From: an uncultured Sulfurovum sp.
Lineage (GTDB): Bacteria > Campylobacterota > Campylobacteria > Campylobacterales > Sulfurovaceae
DNA: 64,000 bases
Assembly: GCA_902727895.1 (NCBI GenBank)
Contig: CACVAP010000068.1
Location: 1-64,000 of the forward strand
Direction: 5' to 3'
The notes beneath the pieces are model-generated. The model made no database searches. It was given only the letters and a program-made list of their open reading frames with translations, and was not told where the DNA came from. A program made the position numbers and the translations under genes. Shown here piece by piece: positions 42,903-50,527 of the stretch. Positions within the stretch are counted from its first letter, which is position 1; every line of letters starts with the position of its first letter.

Positions 42903-43769
42903 CTATTGGACTTTGATTTTCATCAAATCCTCAGCCCAAATAATATTGCCTTTGTAGTTTTTACGAATGAGTTCTAAACTCTCTTCTTCAGAATCATAAG
43001 TACGTTTCATTCTATGGGAGAGTACAAGGTTTTTTACGCCAGCTTTTCCTGCGACTTCACCAATGCGTGTTGGGGTAACGTGTAATTTTTTAGCATAGTG
43101 TCCTGCATGTTCGGCTATGGCATGATGTACTACTAAATAATCCACTTCATCGGCTAGCATGGTTAGTTTTTCACTTTGTGCTGAGGTATCACCTGCAAAG
43201 AGTATCTTTTTACCTCCTATACTAAGACAGTAAGCAATGGCAGGAATAGACCCATGGTTTACACCAGCCATACCCACAATGATGTCTCCATAGTTACGAG
43301 AGTTAAATCCTTGGTCAAACATATGTGGGACAATTTGAAATGAGTCGCTTTGCTTGGTTAAGATGTCATCCATGTAAGCATAAGCACCATTTTTCCCAAA
43401 GAGACGTTTTAAATAGACTTCAATGTTCGGAAACTTTCCAGCTGCTGTAGTTCCTAAAATTGGTAAGGCTGCTGTTCGTTCTGAGAAGAATCCAGCTTTC
43501 ATAAATGCAGGTAAATCAGCAGCATGATCAATGTGTAGATGCGTTAGGGCAATGAAGTTTAAATCTTCTATCTTCGCTTCTGCTTCTGCAAAACGGGTAA
43601 AAGCACCACCTCCAGCATCTACTAAGGCTTTTGCTTTGCCATCAACCCAAACAATATAGGAACTAGAAGCACGTTTTGAAAACTCTGGTCCACCTGAACC
43701 CAGTATTTGTAAGGTGATGGTTTGGGCAGTTAGAAAGAGGGGGAGTAGAAAGAAGAGTAGTATTTTCAT
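42903..43769 (-). CDS. Exported metallo-beta-lactamase-fold hydrolase
   Basis: A signal peptide (MKILLFFLLPLFLTAQ) precedes a complete MBL fold. The zinc motif HLHIDHAAD (HxHxDH) lies near residue 78, VNHGSIPAI supplies a further His, ILFAGDTS the bridging Asp, and NLVLSHRMKRT the final His. The overall pattern resembles RNase Z/arylsulfatase-like members, but export argues for a periplasmic substrate such as an ester or phosphodiester. It stands alone, convergent with the TPR gene and divergent from yajQ. Confidence 0.88.
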   Translation of the reverse strand: MKILLFFLLPLFLTAQTITLQILGSGGPEFSKRASSSYIVWVDGKAKALVDAGGGAFTRFAEAEAKIEDLNFIALTHLHIDHAADLPAFMKAGFFSERTAALPILGTTAAGKFPNIEVYLKRLFGKNGAYAYMDDILTKQSDSFQIVPHMFDQGFNSRNYGDIIVGMAGVNHGSIPAIAYCLSIGGKKILFAGDTSAQSEKLTMLADEVDYLVVHHAIAEHAGHYAKKLHVTPTRIGEVAGKAGVKNLVLSHRMKRTYDSEEESLELIRKNYKGNIIWAEDLMKIKVQ

Positions 43770-43890
43770 GGAGGTTCCTATGGGTTATGTTATTAAAAGC
43801 ATAGCATATAGAGTGTTTAGTCTTTGTATGCTTAGACAAGCTCAGTAAGCTTTTGTTAAAATGTTAAAAAACATTATATAAGGAAAGAAC

Positions 43891-44388
43891 ATGGCAAAAG
43901 ATCACTACTTTGATATTACAGCTAAGCTAGACATGATGGAGATGAAAAACGCTATTATTATGGCACAAAAAGAGATAAAAACACGTTTTGATTTTAAAGG
44001 GGTTGTTGCTGAAATTTCATTAAATGAAGCAGGAAAAGTTGTTTCTTTGAGTTCTTCTTCAGAAGACAAAGTAGATGCATTAAAAGACATACTTATCTCA
44101 AAACTTGTTAAACGAAACATTGCTGGAAAGTCATTGGAAGAAGTGAAAACAGAAGGAATTTCTGGTGGTAATACCAAGATTATTTATAAGATAATAGATA
44201 GCATTGAAAAAGATGAAGCTAAAGAGATAGTTAAAGCCATTAAAGCCATGAAGATTAAAGTGACACCATCTATTCAAGGTGATGAAGTACGTGTAACTGG
44301 TAAAAAGATTGATGATTTACAGGCTGTTATGACTGAGATTAAAACGCTTGAATTAAAAGCACCGTTGGTGTTTGGGAATTTTAAGTAG
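43891..44388 (+). CDS. yajQ: YajQ-family nucleotide-binding protein
   Basis: A 165-residue cytosolic protein made of two ferredoxin-like halves. The N-terminus MAKDHYFDITAKLDMMEMKNA, the motif KEIKTRFDFKGV, and the C-terminal VTPSIQGDEVRVTGKKIDDLQ match the family over its full length. Homologues bind cyclic di-GMP and help transcription regulators; direct RNA or nucleotide binding has also been proposed. ATAAGGAAAGAAC precedes the ATG. Confidence 0.95.
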   Translation: MAKDHYFDITAKLDMMEMKNAIIMAQKEIKTRFDFKGVVAEISLNEAGKVVSLSSSSEDKVDALKDILISKLVKRNIAGKSLEEVKTEGISGGNTKIIYKIIDSIEKDEAKEIVKAIKAMKIKVTPSIQGDEVRVTGKKIDDLQAVMTEIKTLELKAPLVFGNFK

Positions 44389-44394
44389 ATTTAT

Positions 44395-44418
44395 TTACGT
44401 TGGCAAAAGCCAACGTAA
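44395..44418. terminator. Terminator hairpin between yajQ and the Cys-rich gene
   Basis: TTACGTTGGC (44395-44404) pairs perfectly with GCCAACGTAA (44409-44418) around AAAA. A second, imperfect stem made of ACTGTG/CACAGT and AGCCT/AGGCT (44425-44455) overlaps the end of the minus-strand gene. Together they can end both convergent transcripts. Confidence 0.8.
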
Positions 44419-44444
44419 GTAGAAACTGTGGGTTAGCCTAAGGC

Positions 44445-44699
44445 TTAGTCACAGTGTCCACCACCACAACATCCACCAGTAGGCGCAGCTGCTTGTACAG
44501 GTTGACCCATAGTAATGTTAAAGTTTTCACCATCTTCACTTAAAGTAAAACCATGTTTGCTACAAAATTTTGTATTCATGTGGTTTACCATTGCTTGTGC
44601 TTGCATTAATGCATCGTCTTTTGATGCAAAACTTGTGTTGTTCTCTAAGTTACTTCTTCTGAAACATCCACATTCTCTATCTAAGTTAATTGTTGACAT
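44445..44699 (-). CDS. Small protein with Cys/His-rich C-terminal tail
   Basis: An 84-residue cytosolic protein. The N-terminus has ECGCFRR, the middle has NTKFCSKHGF, and the C-terminus ends GGCCGGGHCD. These sites suggest binding of copper, zinc or an iron-sulfur unit. Between them is an alpha/beta stretch (SKDDALMQAQAMVNHMN). I recall similar short proteins in other Campylobacterota, but none with a known role. It is transcribed alone. Confidence 0.75.
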   Translation of the reverse strand: MSTINLDRECGCFRRSNLENNTSFASKDDALMQAQAMVNHMNTKFCSKHGFTLSEDGENFNITMGQPVQAAAPTGGCCGGGHCD

Positions 44700-44820
44700 G
44701 TATATCCTTGTTGTTTATTTTCGGATAATACTCAATTATGCTTAATATAATCTTGTCTTTAAATAAAAATAAGAGCATTTACAATTATTTGCCTACTTAA
44801 TGATAAAAAGAATTTTTGGT

Positions 44821-44826
44821 TATAAT
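44821..44826 (+). promoter_or_regulatory. Probable -10 box for the MFS transporter gene
   Basis: TATAAT lies 34 bases before the ATG at 44860, with AGAGGGATA as ribosome site. Confidence 0.55.
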
Positions 44827-44859
44827 TCAAAAATTTTTTATAAAAGAGGGATAAGTATA

Positions 44860-46098
44860 ATGAACGTAAAGAATCGTTGGTTAATTGTTTTGGCTGCAAT
44901 GGGTATACACATATGTATTGGGTCTGTTTATGCGTGGAGTGTTTATGTAAACCCCATTAAGTCAGCTATGGAGTGGAGTTTAACAGATGTTACCATTACT
45001 TTCTCAGTAGCAATTTTCTTTTTAGGGTTGTCGGCTGCCTTGATGGGTAAATTTGTTGAGAAAAATGGTCCAAAAGCTGCTGCTACATTAGCAGCTGTGC
45101 TTTTCGGTTTAGGTACAGTAGGTTCAGGTTTTGCCATTGCTATGGAGTCTAAATACTTACTTTACTTTACTTATGGAGTATTGGGTGGAGCTGGTTTAGG
45201 GATTGGTTATATTTCACCCGTATCTATGCTCGTTAAGTGGTTTCCAGACAGAAGAGGAATGGCAACTGGTTTAGCCATTATGGGATTCGGGTTTGCTTCA
45301 GCTATTTCAGGACCAGCGATTAAATTACTTATTGATGCGACGGATATTCCAACAACCTTCTATGTTTTAGGATCTATTTACTTTGTGGTAATGTTTGTGG
45401 CTTCACGATACATGGAGAATCCACCAGAAGGTTACATGCCTCCGAAATTTTCTCAGGCAATTGCTGAGGGTAGAAAAAAGGTTAAAGTTGATTTAGCAAA
45501 CCTAAGTAGAGATGAAGCTGTTAAAACAGGACGTTTTTATGGGCTTTGGATTATGCTTTTCATTAACGTAACGTGTGGAATTGCTATTATTTCTGTGGCA
45601 TCACCTTTATTACAAGAAGTTGTAGGGATTTCTGCTTTGGCTGCTGCTTCTGCTGTAGGTATGATGGGTATTTTTAATGGTGTAGGACGTATTGCATGGG
45701 CAAGTGTTTCTGATTATTTAACCAGACCTATTGTGTTTATTTTATTTTTTGTTACACAGATAGTTGCCTTTTACCTTTTAACAACGGTAACTTCAATTAT
45801 AATTTTCCAAGTATTACTTTTCTACATCATGATGTGTTATGGAGGAGCTTTTGCTTCTATCCCTGCTTACATTGGTGATATTTTTGGAACCAAAGAGTTG
45901 GGTGCAATTCATGGTTATATTTTAACAGCATGGGCATTAGCAGGTCTTGTTGGTCCAATTATTATTGCTTATGTTAAAGATATGACTGGAAGTTATGTTG
46001 GTACACTATATGTATTTGTTGGTCTTTTCTTTGTGGCGTTAGTGGCTTCATTGTTAATGCTTGTAAATATTAAAAAACTTCAGAAAAATTTGGCATAA
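44860..46098 (+). CDS. OFA-family major facilitator transporter
   Basis: A 412-residue inner-membrane carrier with about 12 spans. The first helix (WLIVLAAMGIHICIGSVYAWSVY) is typical of the oxalate/formate antiporter family (OFA). The family-typical WFPDRRGMATGLAIMGFGF and later YIGDIFGTKELGAIHGYILTAW are present. It should move a small carboxylate such as oxalate, formate or pyruvate; the substrate is unproven. ATG at 44860 is preferred over one 20 codons upstream, which lacks a ribosome site. Confidence 0.88.
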   Translation: MNVKNRWLIVLAAMGIHICIGSVYAWSVYVNPIKSAMEWSLTDVTITFSVAIFFLGLSAALMGKFVEKNGPKAAATLAAVLFGLGTVGSGFAIAMESKYLLYFTYGVLGGAGLGIGYISPVSMLVKWFPDRRGMATGLAIMGFGFASAISGPAIKLLIDATDIPTTFYVLGSIYFVVMFVASRYMENPPEGYMPPKFSQAIAEGRKKVKVDLANLSRDEAVKTGRFYGLWIMLFINVTCGIAIISVASPLLQEVVGISALAAASAVGMMGIFNGVGRIAWASVSDYLTRPIVFILFFVTQIVAFYLLTTVTSIIIFQVLLFYIMMCYGGAFASIPAYIGDIFGTKELGAIHGYILTAWALAGLVGPIIIAYVKDMTGSYVGTLYVFVGLFFVALVASLLMLVNIKKLQKNLA

Positions 46099-46108
46099 AT
46101 TTTAGCGA

Positions 46109-46143
46109 GAAGATCTAAAATAAGCTTTTTATTTTAAATCTTC
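46109..46143 (+). terminator. Terminator hairpin after the MFS gene
   Basis: A 15-bp stem with one mismatch (46109-46123 with 46129-46143) has a short loop and a T-rich end. It starts 11 bases after the MFS stop. Confidence 0.75.
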
Positions 46144-46193
46144 TTGTCTTGATGTCATCTCTGCGTTAAACATACTAATTTAGTATCTTCTTT

Positions 46194-46220
46194 ATAAATA
46201 TGTCAATATGACATATTTAT
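46194..46220. other. Perfect 27-bp palindrome upstream of yraN
   Basis: ATAAATATGTCA (46194-46205) and TGACATATTTAT (46209-46220) are exact reverse complements around ATA. It lies 24 bases before the yraN -10 box. It could be an operator or the end of the MFS terminator region. It shares TATGACATA with the palindromes at 54487-54526. Confidence 0.6.
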
Positions 46221-46243
46221 ACCTATTTTTAATAATTATATTC

Positions 46244-46249
46244 TATAAT
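46244..46249 (+). promoter_or_regulatory. Probable -10 box for yraN
   Basis: TATAAT lies 23 bases before the ATG, with AAGGATACC as ribosome site. Confidence 0.5.
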
Positions 46250-46271
46250 GAAATAAAAATAAGGATACCTC

Positions 46272-46616
46272 ATGAGAAATGAACTTAATAGACTAATTGG
46301 TAATCAAAATGAAGAACTTGCAGCTACTTTTTTAGAGACTGAAGACTTTTCAATTGTGGCACGAAATTATTATGCGCGTAAATTGGGGGAGATTGACATT
46401 ATTGCTATGCGTGATGGGGTATTACACTTTGTAGAAGTAAAGTCGGGACAGAAAGACTTTGATCCTATTTATAACTTTACTCCTTCCAAACAACGTAAGA
46501 TGATTAATTCGGCTTATTACTACATGAAAAGTCATAACTTAGATGTGGTTTTTTCCATAGATTTGATAGTAGTTCGTTGGGGAGAAGTTGAGTTTTTAGA
46601 GAATGTCACGATGTAA
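46272..46616 (+). CDS. YraN/UPF0102-family endonuclease-like protein
   Basis: A 114-residue cytosolic protein with the PD-(D/E)xK nuclease core. GEIDIIAMRDG (Glu and Asp) is followed by LHFVEVKSGQ (E-x-K). Family members resemble Holliday-junction resolvases and are thought to act in DNA repair or recombination, but the role is not established. It is convergent with the unknown 494-residue gene, 15 bases away. Confidence 0.92.
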   Translation: MRNELNRLIGNQNEELAATFLETEDFSIVARNYYARKLGEIDIIAMRDGVLHFVEVKSGQKDFDPIYNFTPSKQRKMINSAYYYMKSHNLDVVFSIDLIVVRWGEVEFLENVTM

Positions 46617-46631
46617 ACATTTTCTATAAGA

Positions 46632-48116
46632 CTACTTAGGCTTAATAACAATGGTACATTTTCCTTTACTACGTCCAGACCCTGTACTGACAGAAAAAGG
46701 AATTTGATAGTTTTTTTTGAACGCTCCATGTTCAAAAAGCCAAGGTGCTGTAAAAGGCTCTTTAAAATTGCCTATGCCAAGAAAAATAAAATCAGATAGT
46801 GCTGGTTCTTTTTTAATACGTTTGGCTATCTCTTTGTTAGCATAACGCTTTATTTTCTTAAGACACTTTTGACAGTTAGAGTGACTGACAGAGTTAATGG
46901 GTAGGTTTAATGCTTTTGAATAGTAAGTAAAAAAATCTTCTTCTGAAATACCCCAAGCTTTTAAAATGTTTTTATTTAAGGCTAAGGATTTTTTCTTTTT
47001 ATAATACATAGAGGCTCCAGTAGCCAAGATGTTTGAGCTAAAGAGTTTTTTAAAAGAAGAAGGTGCCATTTTTATGATTTGGTATTGGGTAGAACTCTCT
47101 TGTTTAATAGAAATACCTGTTTCTTTAATGGGCAGAAGTTTAAATGTTTTGACATCATCTTCATTTAAAAAATAACCGTTTAGTTTTAAGTAGTTTTCGG
47201 GGATGTTACCTTGTGCTATGAAAGCATCTGCTTTTGCCCAAACCTTTCGTTGGTTGACTGTTCCATACTTTTGGTATTTGACTCTAATAGCATAGTGATT
47301 TATTGGCTTTAGTCCTAATGTCTGCCAATGGTTTAGATCCTCTTTTTTGTTAAGTGTTTTTACAAAGTCAATTTCTTGGAGTTCTCCTAGGTTTATTTTG
47401 GCTATTTTTTTAATGTCTTTTTTTAGTCCACCCCATTTAAGTTGAATAACACCCCGTTTTTTTTCAGACTTTTTTTTGCCTTTTAGATTTCTATTCCATG
47501 CTTGAAAGGTAAGTTTACCAATGTGGAGTACACCTTTAGCATCATGTCGACTAACCCAACTTAGAACATCTTCACTTTTACAGACAAGACCTTTTTTAAC
47601 CGTACCATAGTAAATGAACTCAGCAGAGGAGTTTGAGTTAACGCCTTCAATCAAAAAACGTTTAATCAAGGGTGCTTTAACTTTGTTAAAATATCGTTGT
47701 ATTGCTTCTATCTCTTTTGGGTTTCTTTTTTTAAATTTTCTAGCAGAAATCCTCTCTTTGATTTCTCCTGTACCATCTATGGTTCCATCTGCCCAGATAA
47801 AATGTTGAAGATATTCTTTGATTTGTTTGTCGAGTGCATGTTGATTTTCTAAGTATTCTAAGAAATTGTCTAAAGGCTCTTGGTGGACACTGTTGCCTTT
47901 TCCCATTTTAACAGAGTAGGTGTGTGTTTCATTGGCAATTTTAACTTGAATATCACTTTTATTACTTCCTGCCAAAAGTGTACAGTGGATTAATCCTTCA
48001 TATTCTTTAAAGCTTTGTGTTATGAAATTCTTTAAGTTTTTATTTAATTGATGAAAGTATTTTTGGTTTAGAGCAGTAATTATGCTCTTTTCGTTCTTGA
48101 AACCATTGTTTTTCAT
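46632..48116 (-). CDS. Unknown protein with possible PD-(D/E)xK nuclease-like N-terminus
   Basis: A 494-residue basic, soluble protein. Residues ~45-95 (SDIQVKIANETHTYSVKMGK then GNSVHQEPLDNFLEYL) show an Asp followed ~14 residues later by a V-x-K, with a GNSVHQE motif. I recall that motif in restriction-enzyme-like proteins, and the pattern could be a diverged PD-(D/E)xK nuclease. The middle is Lys-rich (KGKKKSEKKRGV) and the C-terminal third has a CQKCLKKIKRYA motif. No methyltransferase or other defence gene is nearby, so the function is open. It is transcribed alone, away from the AAA+ gene. Confidence 0.6.
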   Translation of the reverse strand: MKNNGFKNEKSIITALNQKYFHQLNKNLKNFITQSFKEYEGLIHCTLLAGSNKSDIQVKIANETHTYSVKMGKGNSVHQEPLDNFLEYLENQHALDKQIKEYLQHFIWADGTIDGTGEIKERISARKFKKRNPKEIEAIQRYFNKVKAPLIKRFLIEGVNSNSSAEFIYYGTVKKGLVCKSEDVLSWVSRHDAKGVLHIGKLTFQAWNRNLKGKKKSEKKRGVIQLKWGGLKKDIKKIAKINLGELQEIDFVKTLNKKEDLNHWQTLGLKPINHYAIRVKYQKYGTVNQRKVWAKADAFIAQGNIPENYLKLNGYFLNEDDVKTFKLLPIKETGISIKQESSTQYQIIKMAPSSFKKLFSSNILATGASMYYKKKKSLALNKNILKAWGISEEDFFTYYSKALNLPINSVSHSNCQKCLKKIKRYANKEIAKRIKKEPALSDFIFLGIGNFKEPFTAPWLFEHGAFKKNYQIPFSVSTGSGRSKGKCTIVIKPK

Positions 48117-48483
48117 CGTATTTATTCCTTTAGAGAGTATTGTTATAACATATATTAACCATATAAAGCATTCTAAATGCTTCTCTGTATATTGTATAAT
48201 ATAAATTGTACAATAAGATTTATTTTTTAAGATATTTTTAAAGAATATTAGTTTTCTTGCTTTTATTGACGATTTACTAGCTATAATATTCCTATGAGAG
48301 TTACATTATTTTTCCCTTTTTTTAGTAGCTCTCATACGATGACTTTTAACTTCATACAATTTACTCCCTATTTCCCTAGACTCTTTAAAAGAGACTGTTA
48401 GAAGTTGTCGAATTCATAAATCACTTTTTCAAAATCTTACTTTTTTGGCTATAATAATTTAAAATACTATTTAGGAATAGACC
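48117..48483. other. 367-bp intergenic region with a candidate small-RNA start and hairpin
   Basis: No reading frame is evident. On the plus strand a TATAAT at 48282-48287 is followed at once by a long hairpin: 48293-48304 pairs with 48325-48336 (12 bp, one G-T wobble) around a 20-base T-rich loop. A transcript from this box would begin with that stem. Further on, CTCTTTAAAAGAG near 48380 is a short palindrome. The TATAAT at 48450-48455 is the promoter of the next gene. Confidence 0.45.
48450..48455 (+). promoter_or_regulatory. Probable extended -10 box for the AAA+ ATPase gene
   Basis: TTTTTTGGCTATAAT: a T-tract and TATAAT 29 bases before the TTG start, with AGGAATAGACC as ribosome site. 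Confidence 0.6.
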
Positions 48484-50220
48484 TTGAAATATTTAATAAA
48501 TTTTATAGAAGCAAAAAACGTTACCAAAGCAAAAATTTTCCCCCATTTAAAATCTACACGACAAGAAGCAAAAATTTTACAATACATTTGTAGACGCTAT
48601 GTAAAAGGAATTGAAGAGACAGCCGTTCTTGATATTTTACAAGATAACTTTGAGTATGAGAGCTATGATTACTTAAATTATCTTTCTGTGATTAAGAAAT
48701 TAATGGACATGGGATGGATTGTTCAGATTTCTTTTGGACAAGTAAAGGTACAAGAAGTATCTCAACTGGAAGTTTTAAATACCTCGGTTGCCCCTACCAT
48801 GAGTTTACTACGTTTACTGGAAGAAGGTTCACTGGAAATTTCTTTACCTGACATTAAACCCTATACTGACCATTTAGAGTATTTACAAGATCAATTTGAT
48901 GTAATAGAACTCCTACATAAGATGTCTACTTCAAAACAAGGATTTCTTGAGTCTTCGCTTTCTGAAGCACGTTTAAAAAGTAAACTTGTATTACTTTCTG
49001 GACGTATTGTTGAGCGTTTGAAGATGACTAAAGAGCCAATTGGTGTAGAAGAGTTTTTTAAAGAGCATGAGTTTGATGAGAAAGAACAACGTATCTTTTT
49101 AGCACTTTTAAAAGAAGAATATTCAGGTGGAGAAGGTCAATTTAGAGATATGAATACGCTCATTGAGATTATTTCTGTTGATGAGTATGACAAAATTAGA
49201 AATCGATCTTTACTTGAAGATGGCTCTAAACTGCTTAATAAAAACATTATTGATTATGAAGAGATACTTAATATGTTTGGAGGAATATCACGTTCTTTTT
49301 ACTTGCAAGAAGATGTTTTACAAAAGATGATTCATCCCAATAAAAAGAAAAAAGTTACCAAGTTAAAACTTGATAAGTTGGTAGAAGAGCAAGATTTATT
49401 TGAGTATTTAGAGCCGACAACAGACTTAAGTGATGTGGTGCTTCATCCTAAAACCAGAGAGGTTTTAAATACAGTCATAAAGCAAGTAGACAAAGATGTT
49501 TATGCTAAATTAAAAGCATGGGGAATTAAAGACAAGCGTAAAGGAATTGATGCGCGTATTATTTTTTATGGATACCCAGGAACAGGTAAGACGATGACAG
49601 CTGTCTCTTTAGCCAAAACATTGAAACGACCAATTTTATCTTTTGATTGTTCGAAGATTTTGTCAATGTACGTAGGAGAGAGTGAAAAAAATGTTCGTAA
49701 GATTTTTGATGATTTCAAAACGCTGAGTAAAAAAGCAAAAGTAGACCCTATTTTACTGCTTAATGAAGCTGATCAGTTTTTAAGTTCAAGAACACAAGGT
49801 GCAGGCTCTTCAGCTGACAAAATGCACAATCAAATGCAAAATATTTTTCTAGAACAGATTGAACAATTTGAGGGGATTTTGATTGCCACAACCAATTTAC
49901 TAGACAACATTGACAAAGCATTTTCACGACGTTTCAACTACAAGATTGAATTTAAAAAGCCAGGAAAAAAACAACGCTCTCGTCTTTGGCACTTTATGTT
50001 ACCTGAAAATGCAGACTATGAAGAAGGTTTTGATGTTGAACTATTGGCACGACATGAACTAACAGGTGGACAAATAAATCTAGTGGTTAAAAATACAGCT
50101 TATGCCGTAGCAGTACGTGATGAAAGTGTATTTGCAATGAAAGATTTTTTAGGTGAAATTGAAAAAGAATTAGGTTCATCGTTTGAGGGTGAAAAAAGTA
50201 TGGGATTTAAGGTTTCCTAA
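48484..50220 (+). CDS. AAA+ ATPase with atypical Walker B
   Basis: The N-terminal ~330 residues are helical, with no known domain; the first part (~1-110) may include a winged helix. A single AAA+ module follows. Walker A is YGYPGTGKTMTAV (~residue 362), and the pore-side CSKILSMYVGESEKNVRKIF is of Cdc48/FtsH type. Walker B is ILLLNEADQFL, with Asn in place of the usual Asp but the catalytic Glu kept. A sensor-1 Asn follows in IATTNLLDN, with arginine fingers near FSRRFNYKI. It is probably a remodelling ATPase with an unknown substrate. The start is TTG, supported by an AGGA site; no ATG is available near it. Confidence 0.88.
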   Translation: MKYLINFIEAKNVTKAKIFPHLKSTRQEAKILQYICRRYVKGIEETAVLDILQDNFEYESYDYLNYLSVIKKLMDMGWIVQISFGQVKVQEVSQLEVLNTSVAPTMSLLRLLEEGSLEISLPDIKPYTDHLEYLQDQFDVIELLHKMSTSKQGFLESSLSEARLKSKLVLLSGRIVERLKMTKEPIGVEEFFKEHEFDEKEQRIFLALLKEEYSGGEGQFRDMNTLIEIISVDEYDKIRNRSLLEDGSKLLNKNIIDYEEILNMFGGISRSFYLQEDVLQKMIHPNKKKKVTKLKLDKLVEEQDLFEYLEPTTDLSDVVLHPKTREVLNTVIKQVDKDVYAKLKAWGIKDKRKGIDARIIFYGYPGTGKTMTAVSLAKTLKRPILSFDCSKILSMYVGESEKNVRKIFDDFKTLSKKAKVDPILLLNEADQFLSSRTQGAGSSADKMHNQMQNIFLEQIEQFEGILIATTNLLDNIDKAFSRRFNYKIEFKKPGKKQRSRLWHFMLPENADYEEGFDVELLARHELTGGQINLVVKNTAYAVAVRDESVFAMKDFLGEIEKELGSSFEGEKSMGFKVS

Positions 50221-50527
50221 ACTCCAGATATTAATATTTATTATATAAAACTTTAATAATTAATTACTAACTTTTTATTAATAATTCATTTATGTTTGAT
50301 TCACTATCTATACATGATTTCTGACTATAATTACATCAGTAGAGAATATGACATGGTGTTTCTTTGTTTTTCTCCATGTATGGTTGTTTTGTGTAGCTCT
50401 TAACTATAATTGAATACTTTATAATCTCCTTCCTTTCTCCTGAATTGATATATGAGACAGCACTCTCTACTACAAATATTTTAAATTTTAAACTATAATA
50501 AGCCAAAAGATTTTATAGGAAATTTAT
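50221..50527. other. 307-bp AT-rich intergenic region with three TATAAT boxes
   Basis: No gene is seen. TATAAT occurs at 50336-50341, 50405-50410 and 50494-50499, each preceded by AC (ACTATAAT). The last is well placed for the metallopeptidase gene. The others may be alternative starts or chance in AT-rich sequence. Confidence 0.4.
50494..50499 (+). promoter_or_regulatory. Probable -10 box for the 50528 metallopeptidase gene
   Basis: AAACTATAAT: the box lies 29 bases before the ATG, with TAGGAA as ribosome site. Confidence 0.5.
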
